64,000 nt of DNA from Halomontanus rarus (lineage in GTDB: Archaea > Halobacteriota > Halobacteria > Halobacteriales > Natrialbaceae): assembly GCF_029338335.1 (NCBI RefSeq), contig NZ_CP119796.1, one strand, 5' to 3'. A program made the translations under genes and the position numbers. The notes beneath the pieces were generated by a model. It saw only the letters and a program-made list of their open reading frames with translations, was not told the DNA's origin and did no database searches. Positions within the stretch are counted from its first letter, which is position 1. Each line of letters opens with the position of its first letter. Positions 1 through 8,166 of the stretch are shown piece by piece.

Positions 1-1
1 G

Positions 2-2707
2 GAAACGAAAACAGAAACGCAAACGGAACCGGAAACGACGGTCACGACCGCGAGCGCGACCACGACTACGATCACCTGCTGGGGCAAGTGGGCCGAGTCG
101 GCCGAACTGCTCGAGCCCGGCATGGAGATTCTGGTCACCGAGGCCGAGGAGCGCGAGTATCAGGGGGAACAGCAGTTCTCGACGACCGGCGACTCCTACG
201 TCGTCGTCGAGCCGGACTTCCTGGTGAACGTCACCGACATCCGGAGCTGGGTCGAGTGCCCCCGACTGTACTACCTGAACAAGCTCTCGGGCGTGCCGCT
301 GAACTACCCCGTGACGAAGGGGACGCTCGTCCACGAGGTCTTCGGCGACCTCCTTCGCGGGCGGGACCTCGAGGCCTCGATCGAAGAGCGGATCGACGAG
401 CGCGGGCTCGAACTCGGCCTGCTCGGCGAGTCCGCCGAGTCGGTCGCGGAGGACGTCCGGCAGAACGCGGCGGCGATCGAGGGGTGGCTCGAGCAGGGGC
501 GTCTCACCGAAGACGATGGGGCGGCTACTGCCGCCGACAACCCGAAGCGGGCGTTCACGCCCGCGGAGAGCGAGTGGCGCTCCGAGCAACTGCTCATCAG
601 CGAGACGTTCGGCATTCGGGGCCGGGCCGACGCCATCCGCCGCGGTGCGCCGGTCGAACTCAAGACCGGCAAGAACCTGAAGAAGGAACCGCGGTTCAAG
701 GACAAGGTGCAGGCCGCCTGTTACGCACTCTTACTCGAGGAACACGGCGGCTCGGTCGACACCGGGACCCTGCTGTACACGAAGAACTCGGCGCTCGACC
801 GCAACGAGGAGACCGGCGACCTGACGCCGGCGAAGGACTTCTCGATGGGTGCCGGCCTCCTGAAGTTCGTCGTCCGCTTGCGAAACGAAATCGCGGCGAT
901 GGAGTTCGACGACGGGGTGCCGACGGGCCGCGAGGGCAACGCCAAGTGCGAGTACTGTTTCGAACGCGACACCTGCATGGTCGTCTCGGGTCGACTCGAT
1001 CAGGAGTCGAAAGCCGGCCAGATCGGCACGGCCCTGCCCGCCGAGGAACGGGAGTACTTCGACCGATTCTACCGCGCGATCGAGGAAGAACGCCGCGAAG
1101 TCCACCGGGAGTACGCCAAGCTTTGGGAGCAGGACGCGAGGGAACGGGCCGACGACGACCGCGCCCTGATCGACCTCGAGTTCCTCGAGAAACGCGAACT
1201 CGAGGGCGGCCGCTGGGAACTGCGCGCCCGCCAGCGCTCGCCCGCCACCTCGAAGATTCGCGAAGGCGACCTGGTTCTGGCGAGCGACGGACATCCGGTG
1301 CGCGGCGAGGCGGAACTCGCGCGGATCGAGCGGTTCGACGAGCGCACGGAGCCGCGCTCCGCGGACACTTCGAGCGGTCCCCAGCCGCGAGAACTCGTCC
1401 TGACGGCGGACGAACCCGTCGAGGTGACCCGCCTCGACATCTACCCCTCGGAACTCACCACCGATCGGCTGCTCACCGCCCTCCACGACGCGCTCCTGAA
1501 GGGCGGCGAGCGGCGAAAGGATATCCTGTTCGGGCGCACGAAACCGGCGTTCGAGGACACCGAGGAGACGTTCATCGACAACAACGAACGCCAGAACGAG
1601 GCCGTCACGAAGGCGGTGACCGCCGAAGACTGCGCGCTGATCCACGGCCCGCCCGGCACCGGGAAGACGTACACCATCGCCCGCGCCATCCGCGCGATGG
1701 TCGAGCGCGGCGACCGGGTCCTGCTGTCGGCGTTTACCAATCGGGCCGTCGACAACGCTCTCGAGGCGCTTCGCGACCAGGGGTTCACGGACTTCGTCCG
1801 CGTCGGCACCGAGAGCGGCGTCCGCGAGGACATGCTGTCCTACCGCCTCGAGCGCTCCGGCGAGCCCGAAGAGCGACTCGCGGAGCTGGAGGATGCGCAG
1901 GTAGTCGCCGCGACGACCGCGACCTGCGGATCGCGAACGATGAAAGAGCAGTCGTTCGACGTCGCGCTGGTCGACGAGGCCGCACAGCTCACCGAGCCCG
2001 GCACGTACGCGGCGATCAACCTCGCAGAGCGGTTCGCCCTCGTCGGCGATCACGAGCAGCTGCCGCCGGTTGTGCGCGCCGAGAACGAACTCTCGCGGTC
2101 GCTGTTCGAGCGACTCGTCGAGTCGTATCCGGACGCGGGCGTGATGCTCGACCGCCAGTACCGCATGAACCAGCGTATCCAGGTCTTCGCCTCCCGGGAG
2201 TTCTACGACGGCGAACTCCGGCCCGCGACGCCCGAGGTGGCGGGGCGTACCCTCGACGACCTCGAGGGCGTCTCGCGGGACGCCCTGCCCGAGGCCCTCC
2301 GCGATCCCGTCTCGTTCGTCGACGTAGCCGGCGACGGCAGCCAGTACACCGACAGCGAGGAGGCGGCGCGGATCGTCGAGTTGATCGAGACCTACGAGGC
2401 GGCCGGCGTGGAGCGCGATGCGATCGGCGTCATCGCCCCCTTCCGCGCGCAGGTGTCCGAGATCGGGAACCACGTGTCCGACGACGTCGCCGTCGACACC
2501 GTCGACCGGTTCCAGGGCTCGAGCAAGGAGATCATCGTCGTCTCCTTCGTCGCCACCGGGGATCTCGAGGGACCGATCTTCGAGGACTACCGGCGAATCA
2601 ACGTCGCGCTCACCCGACCCAAGCGGGCGCTCGTCCTCGTCGGCGACCGACGGGCGCTCGAGAGCGATCCGGTGTACAAACGGATGCTCGAGTGGGCGGA
2701 TCGGTGA
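2..2707 (+). CDS. dna2: Dna2-like nuclease-helicase (5' partial)
   Basis: Fusion of a Cas4/RecB-type PD-(D/E)XK nuclease and a superfamily 1B helicase, the layout of Dna2, which processes DNA flaps and ends. The frame is open to the window edge, so the start lies upstream; the visible 5' part encodes a Thr/Glu-rich low-complexity stretch and then a WGKW segment. Counting from the Met at 122: Cys46 with Cys276, Cys279 and Cys285 form the expected iron-sulphur cluster around the nuclease; the nuclease residues are Asp near 170 and ELK near 178. The helicase follows with Walker A GPPGTGKT near 508, Walker B VDEAAQ near 615, GDHEQLPPV, DRQYRMN, VDRFQGSSKE near 794 and NVALTRPK. The Met at 122 is probably internal. 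The family is clear; the exact role in this organism is inferred. Confidence 0.9.
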   Translation, partial: ETKTETQTEPETTVTTASATTTTITCWGKWAESAELLEPGMEILVTEAEEREYQGEQQFSTTGDSYVVVEPDFLVNVTDIRSWVECPRLYYLNKLSGVPLNYPVTKGTLVHEVFGDLLRGRDLEASIEERIDERGLELGLLGESAESVAEDVRQNAAAIEGWLEQGRLTEDDGAATAADNPKRAFTPAESEWRSEQLLISETFGIRGRADAIRRGAPVELKTGKNLKKEPRFKDKVQAACYALLLEEHGGSVDTGTLLYTKNSALDRNEETGDLTPAKDFSMGAGLLKFVVRLRNEIAAMEFDDGVPTGREGNAKCEYCFERDTCMVVSGRLDQESKAGQIGTALPAEEREYFDRFYRAIEEERREVHREYAKLWEQDARERADDDRALIDLEFLEKRELEGGRWELRARQRSPATSKIREGDLVLASDGHPVRGEAELARIERFDERTEPRSADTSSGPQPRELVLTADEPVEVTRLDIYPSELTTDRLLTALHDALLKGGERRKDILFGRTKPAFEDTEETFIDNNERQNEAVTKAVTAEDCALIHGPPGTGKTYTIARAIRAMVERGDRVLLSAFTNRAVDNALEALRDQGFTDFVRVGTESGVREDMLSYRLERSGEPEERLAELEDAQVVAATTATCGSRTMKEQSFDVALVDEAAQLTEPGTYAAINLAERFALVGDHEQLPPVVRAENELSRSLFERLVESYPDAGVMLDRQYRMNQRIQVFASREFYDGELRPATPEVAGRTLDDLEGVSRDALPEALRDPVSFVDVAGDGSQYTDSEEAARIVELIETYEAAGVERDAIGVIAPFRAQVSEIGNHVSDDVAVDTVDRFQGSSKEIIVVSFVATGDLEGPIFEDYRRINVALTRPKRALVLVGDRRALESDPVYKRMLEWADR

Positions 2708-2785
2708 CGACGGCGGTGACGGTCGTCGCGATCGCCGCCGATCGGTAGCTATTACTCGTCGCTGTCGATACTCGGAGACGAACCG

Positions 2786-3670
2786 ATGCGACTGATCGAC
2801 GAGAGTGCGGCCGTTCGCGAGGCGTTCCCCGCCGAGTACACCGACGTCGCGGCCGCCGTCACCGAACTCGGCGATCCGTCGGTGCTCATGCTCGTCCTCG
2901 CCGTGCTGTTCTGGATTCGCTCGGCGGAGCGCCGCGAGACCGCGCTCGTGATCAGTTACGCGTTCGCGGGCGTGGCGTTTCTCGTGACCCTCGAGACGAT
3001 TCTGAATGTGCCTCGACCGCCCGAGGAGCTGTTCCGAATCCCGCAGGAACCCGACGACTACGGCTTCCCCAGCGGTCACGCGTTCGCCGCGGCCGTCGTC
3101 TACGGCGGACTGTGCTCGACGTTCGGGTTCGCTCGCGGTGAGCGAGAGGGTCGGAGTCGAGGACGGACGACCCTGGCCGTGGTCGGGAGCGCGCTCCTGA
3201 TCGCCCTCGTCTCGCTCTCGCGGGTCGTCCTCGGGGTCCACTACCTCGGCGACGTGATCGTCGGGGCCGCCCTCGGGATCGCGTTCGTCCTCGCGATGGA
3301 CCGCGCGACCGACGGCTCCCCCAAACGCGGGTTCGCGATCGGGGTACTCCTCTCGATTCCGGCCGTCGCCGTGTCGGCCGGTGCGGCGAACGCGCTGCTC
3401 GGCCTCGGCGGCGCGATCGGCGGCGGTCTCGGCTCGAGCCGGCTTCCGGCCCTCCCCGCGCTTCGCTCGCGACTCGAGGCCGCCGTCCTCACCGCCGTCG
3501 GCGGCGGGGTCGTCGCCGCGCTCACCGCGATCGAAGCCGCAGTCGCCGCGTTCGCACCCGCGGTGGTCGTGCTGTACGCCGCGATCGTGTGCTGGCTCTT
3601 CCTCGTTCCCGCGATCGTCGGACGACTCGAGATAGGGATTCTCGAGGGATCCGCGCGGCCGTCACGGTAG
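2786..3670 (+). CDS. PAP2-family membrane phosphatase
   Basis: Integral membrane acid phosphatase of the PAP2 superfamily, which removes phosphate from lipid phosphates or polyprenyl pyrophosphates. The phosphatase signature is visible as RP near residue 76, PSGHAF near 95 and SRVVLGVHYLGD near 144-155, with the essential His residues of motifs 2 and 3 present. Several hydrophobic helices surround the motifs. After residue 200 there is a Gly/Ala-rich hydrophobic tail of about 90 residues that may add further helices. It starts 79 bases after the Dna2-like gene on the same strand. The substrate cannot be read from sequence; undecaprenyl-type or phosphatidate substrates are equally possible. 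Confidence 0.85.
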   Translation: MRLIDESAAVREAFPAEYTDVAAAVTELGDPSVLMLVLAVLFWIRSAERRETALVISYAFAGVAFLVTLETILNVPRPPEELFRIPQEPDDYGFPSGHAFAAAVVYGGLCSTFGFARGEREGRSRGRTTLAVVGSALLIALVSLSRVVLGVHYLGDVIVGAALGIAFVLAMDRATDGSPKRGFAIGVLLSIPAVAVSAGAANALLGLGGAIGGGLGSSRLPALPALRSRLEAAVLTAVGGGVVAALTAIEAAVAAFAPAVVVLYAAIVCWLFLVPAIVGRLEIGILEGSARPSR

Positions 3671-3807
3671 TCGGGCCCGGTCGGATCTCCGCCGGCTCGA
3701 GACTCGAGACGCGAGCCGTCCCCGCTGAGAGCTTCGCTCTCGAGCCAATCTGTACATCGACCCCTGCAGGCCAAACCACTATTGAGCCGCGAACTGGTTT
3801 TTCCCGT

Positions 3808-4146
3808 GTGAAATCAGTCTTTCACCTCATCACCGACGACCCGGACGAACAGCAGACGGCACTCACCATCGCGAAGAACCTCACGGAGGACGACTCCGTC
3901 GAGATCGACGACGTCGTGGTCGTCGCCCAGGCGGGCGGCATCGAACCGTTCACGGCCGACGGCGAGGGCAGCGACGAGGTTCGATCGCTGCTCGAGGAGG
4001 GGATCTCCTTTCGGGCCTGCGGCAACACGCTCGAGTTGAAGGACCTCGAGGAGACGGATCTCGTCGACGGGGTCGAGACCGTTCCCTCGGGTGCCGGCGA
4101 ACTGACGCGACTCCAGAACGAGGGGTACGCGTACATCCGGCCGTAG
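3808..4146 (+). CDS. DsrE family protein
   Basis: Small cytosolic protein (112 residues) of the DsrE/DsrF-like fold, a family that includes sulphur-relay proteins and many proteins of unknown role. The start is GTG at 3808, giving MKSVFHLITDD; a TATA-like CACTATTG lies 27 bases upstream, which fits a leaderless message. An alpha/beta pattern is visible, with a conserved region FRACGNTLE in which Cys near residue 71 could be the sulphur-carrying residue. A longer reading of the frame back to 3589 would include the preceding gene's tail and is not supported. Function beyond the family is unknown. Confidence 0.8.
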   Translation: MKSVFHLITDDPDEQQTALTIAKNLTEDDSVEIDDVVVVAQAGGIEPFTADGEGSDEVRSLLEEGISFRACGNTLELKDLEETDLVDGVETVPSGAGELTRLQNEGYAYIRP

Positions 4147-4262
4147 CCGCCTCGGTCCGCAAGTGGTGGAGTGGCGATTCGAAGCGTCCGATCCACGAGC
4201 CGTCCCACCCCACCGACGCCCGCGACGACGCTACTTTTCCTCTGCCGCGTCGAACACCACCT

Positions 4263-5549
4263 ATGAACCTCCCGCTCGGAACCGGAACGATCGACGTGGA
4301 ACTCCCCGAGTGCGACGTCACCGTCGCCGACCCGTCGGGCGCCGAGCCGGTCGACGTTCGCGAGGCTGCAGCCGCGGCGCTGGCCGACCCGCACGGCCCG
4401 CCGTTGGCCGACCACGTCGAGCCCGCGGACGACGTCGCCATCGTCGTCACCGACCTCACGCGATCGGTCCCGGACGACCTGCTGCTCGAGGCCCTCCTCG
4501 AGGAACTCGCCGACTGCGGCGTCGACCGCGAGCGGGTAACTGTCGTCGTCGGCCTTGGACTGCACCGGCCGATGACCGACGCGGAACTCGAGGAGATGCT
4601 CGGCCCGCACGCCGACCTCGCGGTGAACCACGACCCGACCGCGGTCGTCGAAGTCGGTACCGTCGACGGACGTCCAGTGGAGCTCGGCGAACCGGTCGCG
4701 GCGGCCGACACCGTCCTCTCGACCGGCGTCGTCGAACCCCACCAGTACGCCGGCTTCAGCGGTGGGGCCAAGACCGTCGTCATCGGGGCGGGGAGCGAGT
4801 CGCTGATCCGGTACACCCACGGGCCCGAGGTACTCTCGAGGGAGGGCGTCAGACTGGGTCGAATCGACGGCAACCCCTTCAGAAAAATCCTCGACCGCGC
4901 GGGCGACCTCGCCGGCGTCGACTTCAGCCTGAATCTGACTCACGGCCCCGGCGGCGTCCTCGGCGTGAGCGCCGGCGACCACCGGGCCGTGGTCTCGGAA
5001 CTCGCCGACGTCGCTCGAGACGCGCTCTCGGTCCCCGTTTCGCCGGACGACGAGTACGACGCCGTCGTCGCCGGCGTCGGCGCGCCGAAGGACGCGAACC
5101 TCTACCAGGCGACGCGAGCGGCGACGTACGTCGCGCTCGGCGACCGGAATCCGCTCCGTGAGGAGGGTCGGCTCGTCGTCCCCGCCGCCCTGCCCGAGGG
5201 AGTCGGAGAGGGAACCGGCGAGCAGCGGTTCTACGACCGGTTGCGAACGGCCAGTGACGCCGACTCGCTCTACCGCGAGATGCTCGAAGGGTACGAACCA
5301 GGTGCACAGCGGGCGTTCGTCGTGGCACGAGTGCTCCGCGAGCACGAGGTGTACGTCACGAACAGCGCTACGCCGACGGTCGTCGAGGAGTGTCTGCTGC
5401 GCGCCGAGCCGACTGTATCCGAGGCCGTTCCCGCCGGGAGCGAGGTGCTCGTCGTTCCGGACGCGCTGAATACACTGCTGGTCGACTCGGATTCCGTCGC
5501 CGTCGGACCGGACTCCGACGAGTCGACCGAACTCGTCGACGACGACTAA
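4263..5549 (+). CDS. larA: LarA-type nickel-pincer racemase family protein
   Basis: Protein of the lactate racemase catalytic family (428 residues), whose founding member interconverts D- and L-lactate using a nickel-pincer nucleotide. The catalytic features are visible: GLHRPMT near residue 100, and VEPHQYAGFSGGAK near 157-170, in which His and Lys are spaced ten residues apart like His174 and Lys184 of the Lactobacillus enzyme. A TATA-like CTACTTTTCC centred 27 bases upstream supports a leaderless start at 4263. The larB, larC and larE genes that make the cofactor are not in this window. Many homologues act on other 2-hydroxy acids, so lactate as substrate is only one possibility. Confidence 0.8.
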   Translation: MNLPLGTGTIDVELPECDVTVADPSGAEPVDVREAAAAALADPHGPPLADHVEPADDVAIVVTDLTRSVPDDLLLEALLEELADCGVDRERVTVVVGLGLHRPMTDAELEEMLGPHADLAVNHDPTAVVEVGTVDGRPVELGEPVAAADTVLSTGVVEPHQYAGFSGGAKTVVIGAGSESLIRYTHGPEVLSREGVRLGRIDGNPFRKILDRAGDLAGVDFSLNLTHGPGGVLGVSAGDHRAVVSELADVARDALSVPVSPDDEYDAVVAGVGAPKDANLYQATRAATYVALGDRNPLREEGRLVVPAALPEGVGEGTGEQRFYDRLRTASDADSLYREMLEGYEPGAQRAFVVARVLREHEVYVTNSATPTVVEECLLRAEPTVSEAVPAGSEVLVVPDALNTLLVDSDSVAVGPDSDESTELVDDD

Positions 5550-5550
5550 C

Positions 5551-5800
5551 GCGGACGCCAGCAGCGAGATCGACGCTCGCGGCGACGCCGAGACCGACCG
5601 ACCCCTCGAGTGCGACGTCGCCATCGTCGGCCCCGCGGGCTGCATCCTGAGCGACCTCCTCGGAGAGCGGCGTCGAGGATCGAACGCGACGGCGTCGTCC
5701 TCTCCTTCGACCTCGGCGGCAGCGAGGTCCGAGCGGGTTGGTTCCTCGATGATGACACCGCGCCGACCGATGTTTTATCCTCGCCGCCATGGTGAAACAC
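5551..5800 (+). other. Intergenic segment with coding-like fragments
   Basis: No intact gene is present between larA and the channel gene. One frame from 5551 reads a coherent stretch ending CDVAIVGPAGCILSDLLGE, and a second frame from about 5670 to 5796 reads RIERDGVVLSFDLGG, followed by EVRAGWFLDDD and a stop. The switch of frame near 5660 suggests the remains of one small gene broken by an indel, but neither half was recognised. The TATA-like TTTTATCC at 5773-5780 is the promoter of the next gene. Confidence 0.25.
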
Positions 5801-5802
5801 CC

Positions 5803-6966
5803 ATGCTCGAGCGTCTCGGACGAGATCGACCGCGACCGAGCGGGCGAACCGCCGTGTGGCTCGTCGTCGGGATCGCGCTCGTCTCGATCGGAACCGGCGT
5901 GGCCGCGATCGTCACCCAACCGACGATCGGAACGACCGGGGCGCTCGGCGAGTTGCAGGCGGCGGCCGAATTCAGCGGAACCGTCGTCGGCTTCGCCTTG
6001 CTCGTCGCCGCGTGGGGAATGCGACGGGGCTACCGGCTCGCGTACGTCGCCGCGGCGATTCTCGTGTTCCTCTCGGCCGCCCACGGCGTCGCCCAGTCGC
6101 GACTCCTGTCGGTTCCGCTGGTGGTCGTTTCGGTCGGCGGCCTCGTCGTCCTCGTCTTCACAAGCGAGCGCTTCACCCGCTCGAGTTCGCTCACCCTCGA
6201 CGCGACGCAACTCGGCGCGCTGATCGCGATCGTCGGCGTCTTCTGTTACGGAACCGCCGGGACGTACGCACTCCGCGCCGAGTTCTCGAACGTCCAGAGC
6301 GTCGTCGACGCCGTCTACTTCACGCTCGTCACCGCGAGTACGGTCGGCTACGGCGACGTCCATCCGACGAGCGACGGCGCGCGCCTGTTCGCGGTCTCGC
6401 TGGTCGTCCTCGGTCCGACCACCGTCGCCGTCACCGTCGGGAGTCTGGTCGGCCCGGCGATCGATCGACGATTCTCACGGACCGGCAGTCGAGTAACGAA
6501 CGGGCCGACGGATCGATCCGCCCGGGTCGTCGTCCTCGGCTACGACGAGACGACCGCCCGTTTCGTGACGGCGCTCGCCACCCGCGCGGCGGTTCTCGTC
6601 GTGACGCCGGACGACGACGTCGCGAGTCGACTCGAGCGAGCCGAACAGGCGAACGGCGCGGCCATCGACGTGCTCGTCGGCGACCCGAGCGACGGCTCGA
6701 TCCTCGAGCGAGCCGATCTCGAGACGGCGACGGCCGTCTTCGTCGCGACGGGTGACGCCGCCCGGAACGGCTACACGGTGATCGCCGCCCGCGAGGCGAC
6801 GGACGCTCGCGTCGTCGTGGTGGCCGAGGACGGGCGAGCCGACGCCCTCGAGCGTGCCGGTGCGGACGTCGCCATCGATCCCGACGCGTTACTCGTGGAC
6901 GCGGTCGTCGGGGCGACGCTCGAGGGCGAGAGCGAACGGGAGGGTGCGGGAGAGAAAGAGCGATAA
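5803..6966 (+). CDS. Potassium channel with RCK/TrkA-N domain
   Basis: Membrane ion channel fused to a regulatory NAD-binding domain (388 residues). Hydrophobic helices occupy about residues 18-150; a pore loop with the potassium selectivity filter TVGYGD is near residue 179, followed by the inner helix. From about residue 240 a Rossmann-type RCK domain begins (VVVLGYDETTARFV) and runs to an acidic, Glu-rich end. The Met at 5803 was chosen because the TATA-like TTTTATCC lies about 27 bases upstream; the in-frame Met at 5749 would be upstream of the predicted transcript start. Gating by calcium or nucleotide is known for RCK channels but cannot be told here. The end of the gene runs into a GAGGGC-type simple repeat. 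Confidence 0.9.
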   Translation: MLERLGRDRPRPSGRTAVWLVVGIALVSIGTGVAAIVTQPTIGTTGALGELQAAAEFSGTVVGFALLVAAWGMRRGYRLAYVAAAILVFLSAAHGVAQSRLLSVPLVVVSVGGLVVLVFTSERFTRSSSLTLDATQLGALIAIVGVFCYGTAGTYALRAEFSNVQSVVDAVYFTLVTASTVGYGDVHPTSDGARLFAVSLVVLGPTTVAVTVGSLVGPAIDRRFSRTGSRVTNGPTDRSARVVVLGYDETTARFVTALATRAAVLVVTPDDDVASRLERAEQANGAAIDVLVGDPSDGSILERADLETATAVFVATGDAARNGYTVIAAREATDARVVVVAEDGRADALERAGADVAIDPDALLVDAVVGATLEGESEREGAGEKER

Positions 6967-7012
6967 AGAGAACGCAGGCGAGGGCGAGGGCGAGAGCGAG
7001 GGAAACGAGAGG
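6931..7012. repeat. GAGNGN-type simple repeat
   Basis: Imperfect hexamer repeats (GAGGGC, GAGAGC, GAACGG) run through the 3' end of the channel gene and the short space before the convergent AIR-synthase-like gene. Similar purine-rich hexamer stretches recur elsewhere in the window. Confidence 0.55.
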
Positions 7013-7062
7013 GCGATGAAGCGGGATCGACCGCGGAGCAGTGAAGGCGGAACGGACGACGG

Positions 7063-8076
7063 TCAGTCCGTGTCCGCACCCTGAACTACGCCCTCGTCCT
7101 CGTCCTCGTCCGCCGCAGACCACAGCGGATAGAGGCCGTCGGTAATCGGGCCCTCCACCGACTCGCCGTCGATATCGAGGCCGGCCGGTCCCTCGCGAAC
7201 GACGCCGATTTCCGCCGCTTCGAGTCCCGCGTCGGCGAACGCCTCGAGACACACCTCGCAATCGTCTGCGGGAACGGTTCCGAGCAACGCGCCGGAGCCG
7301 AAGATGGTGAGCGGATCGACGCCTGCCGCGGCGCACAGCACCCGCGTTTCGCTCCGGATCGGGATCGCCTCGCGATCGATCTCGAGTCGAACGTCGCTCG
7401 CCCTGCCGACCTCGAGGAGTCCGGCCGTCACACCGCCCTCGGTGGGATCGTGCATCGCCGTCGCGTGCTCGCGTAAGATCCGAGCGTCGGAGGTGACGCT
7501 GATCTCCTCGAAGAACGACAGCGCGCAGTTGCGGGTTTCCTCGGGAACGTCGAGGTCGTCGCCGAAGTCCGCCGCGAGGATGGCGGTTCCCTCGAGTCCC
7601 GCCGCCTTCGTTAGAATCACGCGGTCGCCGGGTTCGGCGCCGCCCGTCGGGACGAACGAGTCGGTGGCACCCATCGCCGTCAGGGAGAGCAGCGGGCGCT
7701 CTAGGGCGTCGACGTACTCCGAGTGGCCGCCGACGATGCTCGCACCCACCTCGCGAGCGGCAGTGTCGAGGTCGGTGGTGATCGCCTCGAGGGCGGCGCT
7801 ATCCGCGTCTGCGGGGAGCAAGAGGACGACCGTGAGCCAGCGCGGGTCCGCGCCGGAGGCGGCCACGTCGTTGCAGGCGATGTGGACGCCGAGCGTGCCG
7901 ACCTGCGAGGCGGCCAGCGAGATCGGGTCCGAACTCACCACCAGCGTTCCCCCGGGCCAGTCGATCGCGGCGGCGTCTTCGCCTTCGGCCGGGCCCTGGA
8001 TCACCGTCTCGTCGGTTTCGCCGGTCCGACCGAACACGTGCGTGAGGAGATCGTCCGGACTCACCTTGCCGGGCAT
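7063..8076 (-). CDS. AIR synthase-related / HypE-like protein
   Basis: ATP-binding enzyme of the PurM/HypE/SelD/ThiL superfamily (337 residues). The N-terminal half carries the typical Asp-rich pattern (GEDAAAIDW, SSDPISL, GVHIACNDVAASGADPRW) and a GGHSEY motif; the C-terminal half has DPTEGGVTAGLLE, a typical AIRS_C glycine turn. These resemble the HypE-like archaeal subgroup more than purine PurM, and no hydrogenase genes are nearby, so the substrate is unknown. A minus-strand TATA-like GCTACAAAC centred near 8103 fits a leaderless start at 8076. It is convergent with the channel gene. Confidence 0.82.
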   Translation of the reverse strand: MPGKVSPDDLLTHVFGRTGETDETVIQGPAEGEDAAAIDWPGGTLVVSSDPISLAASQVGTLGVHIACNDVAASGADPRWLTVVLLLPADADSAALEAITTDLDTAAREVGASIVGGHSEYVDALERPLLSLTAMGATDSFVPTGGAEPGDRVILTKAAGLEGTAILAADFGDDLDVPEETRNCALSFFEEISVTSDARILREHATAMHDPTEGGVTAGLLEVGRASDVRLEIDREAIPIRSETRVLCAAAGVDPLTIFGSGALLGTVPADDCEVCLEAFADAGLEAAEIGVVREGPAGLDIDGESVEGPITDGLYPLWSAADEDEDEGVVQGADTD

Positions 8077-8166
8077 ACGTACCCGTGCGTGAATCGGCGG
8101 TTTGTAGCTGTCGAAGCGAGAGGAGTCGTCGCTCGAGCGGCGAACCCGATCGCGAACCGGGATCGG

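Noticed and set aside
2..2707. The Cas4-like nuclease as part of a CRISPR system
   Set aside because: It is fused to a superfamily 1 helicase in the Dna2 manner and there is no array or other cas gene nearby.
88..2748. Arg-rich 886-residue frame over the Dna2-like gene
   Set aside because: It is the neighbouring frame of a clear helicase-nuclease; composition is that of a GC-rich shadow and no motif is found.
731..3241. Long minus-strand frame opposite the first two genes
   Set aside because: Typical antisense open frame in high-GC DNA; the plus strand has full domain signatures.
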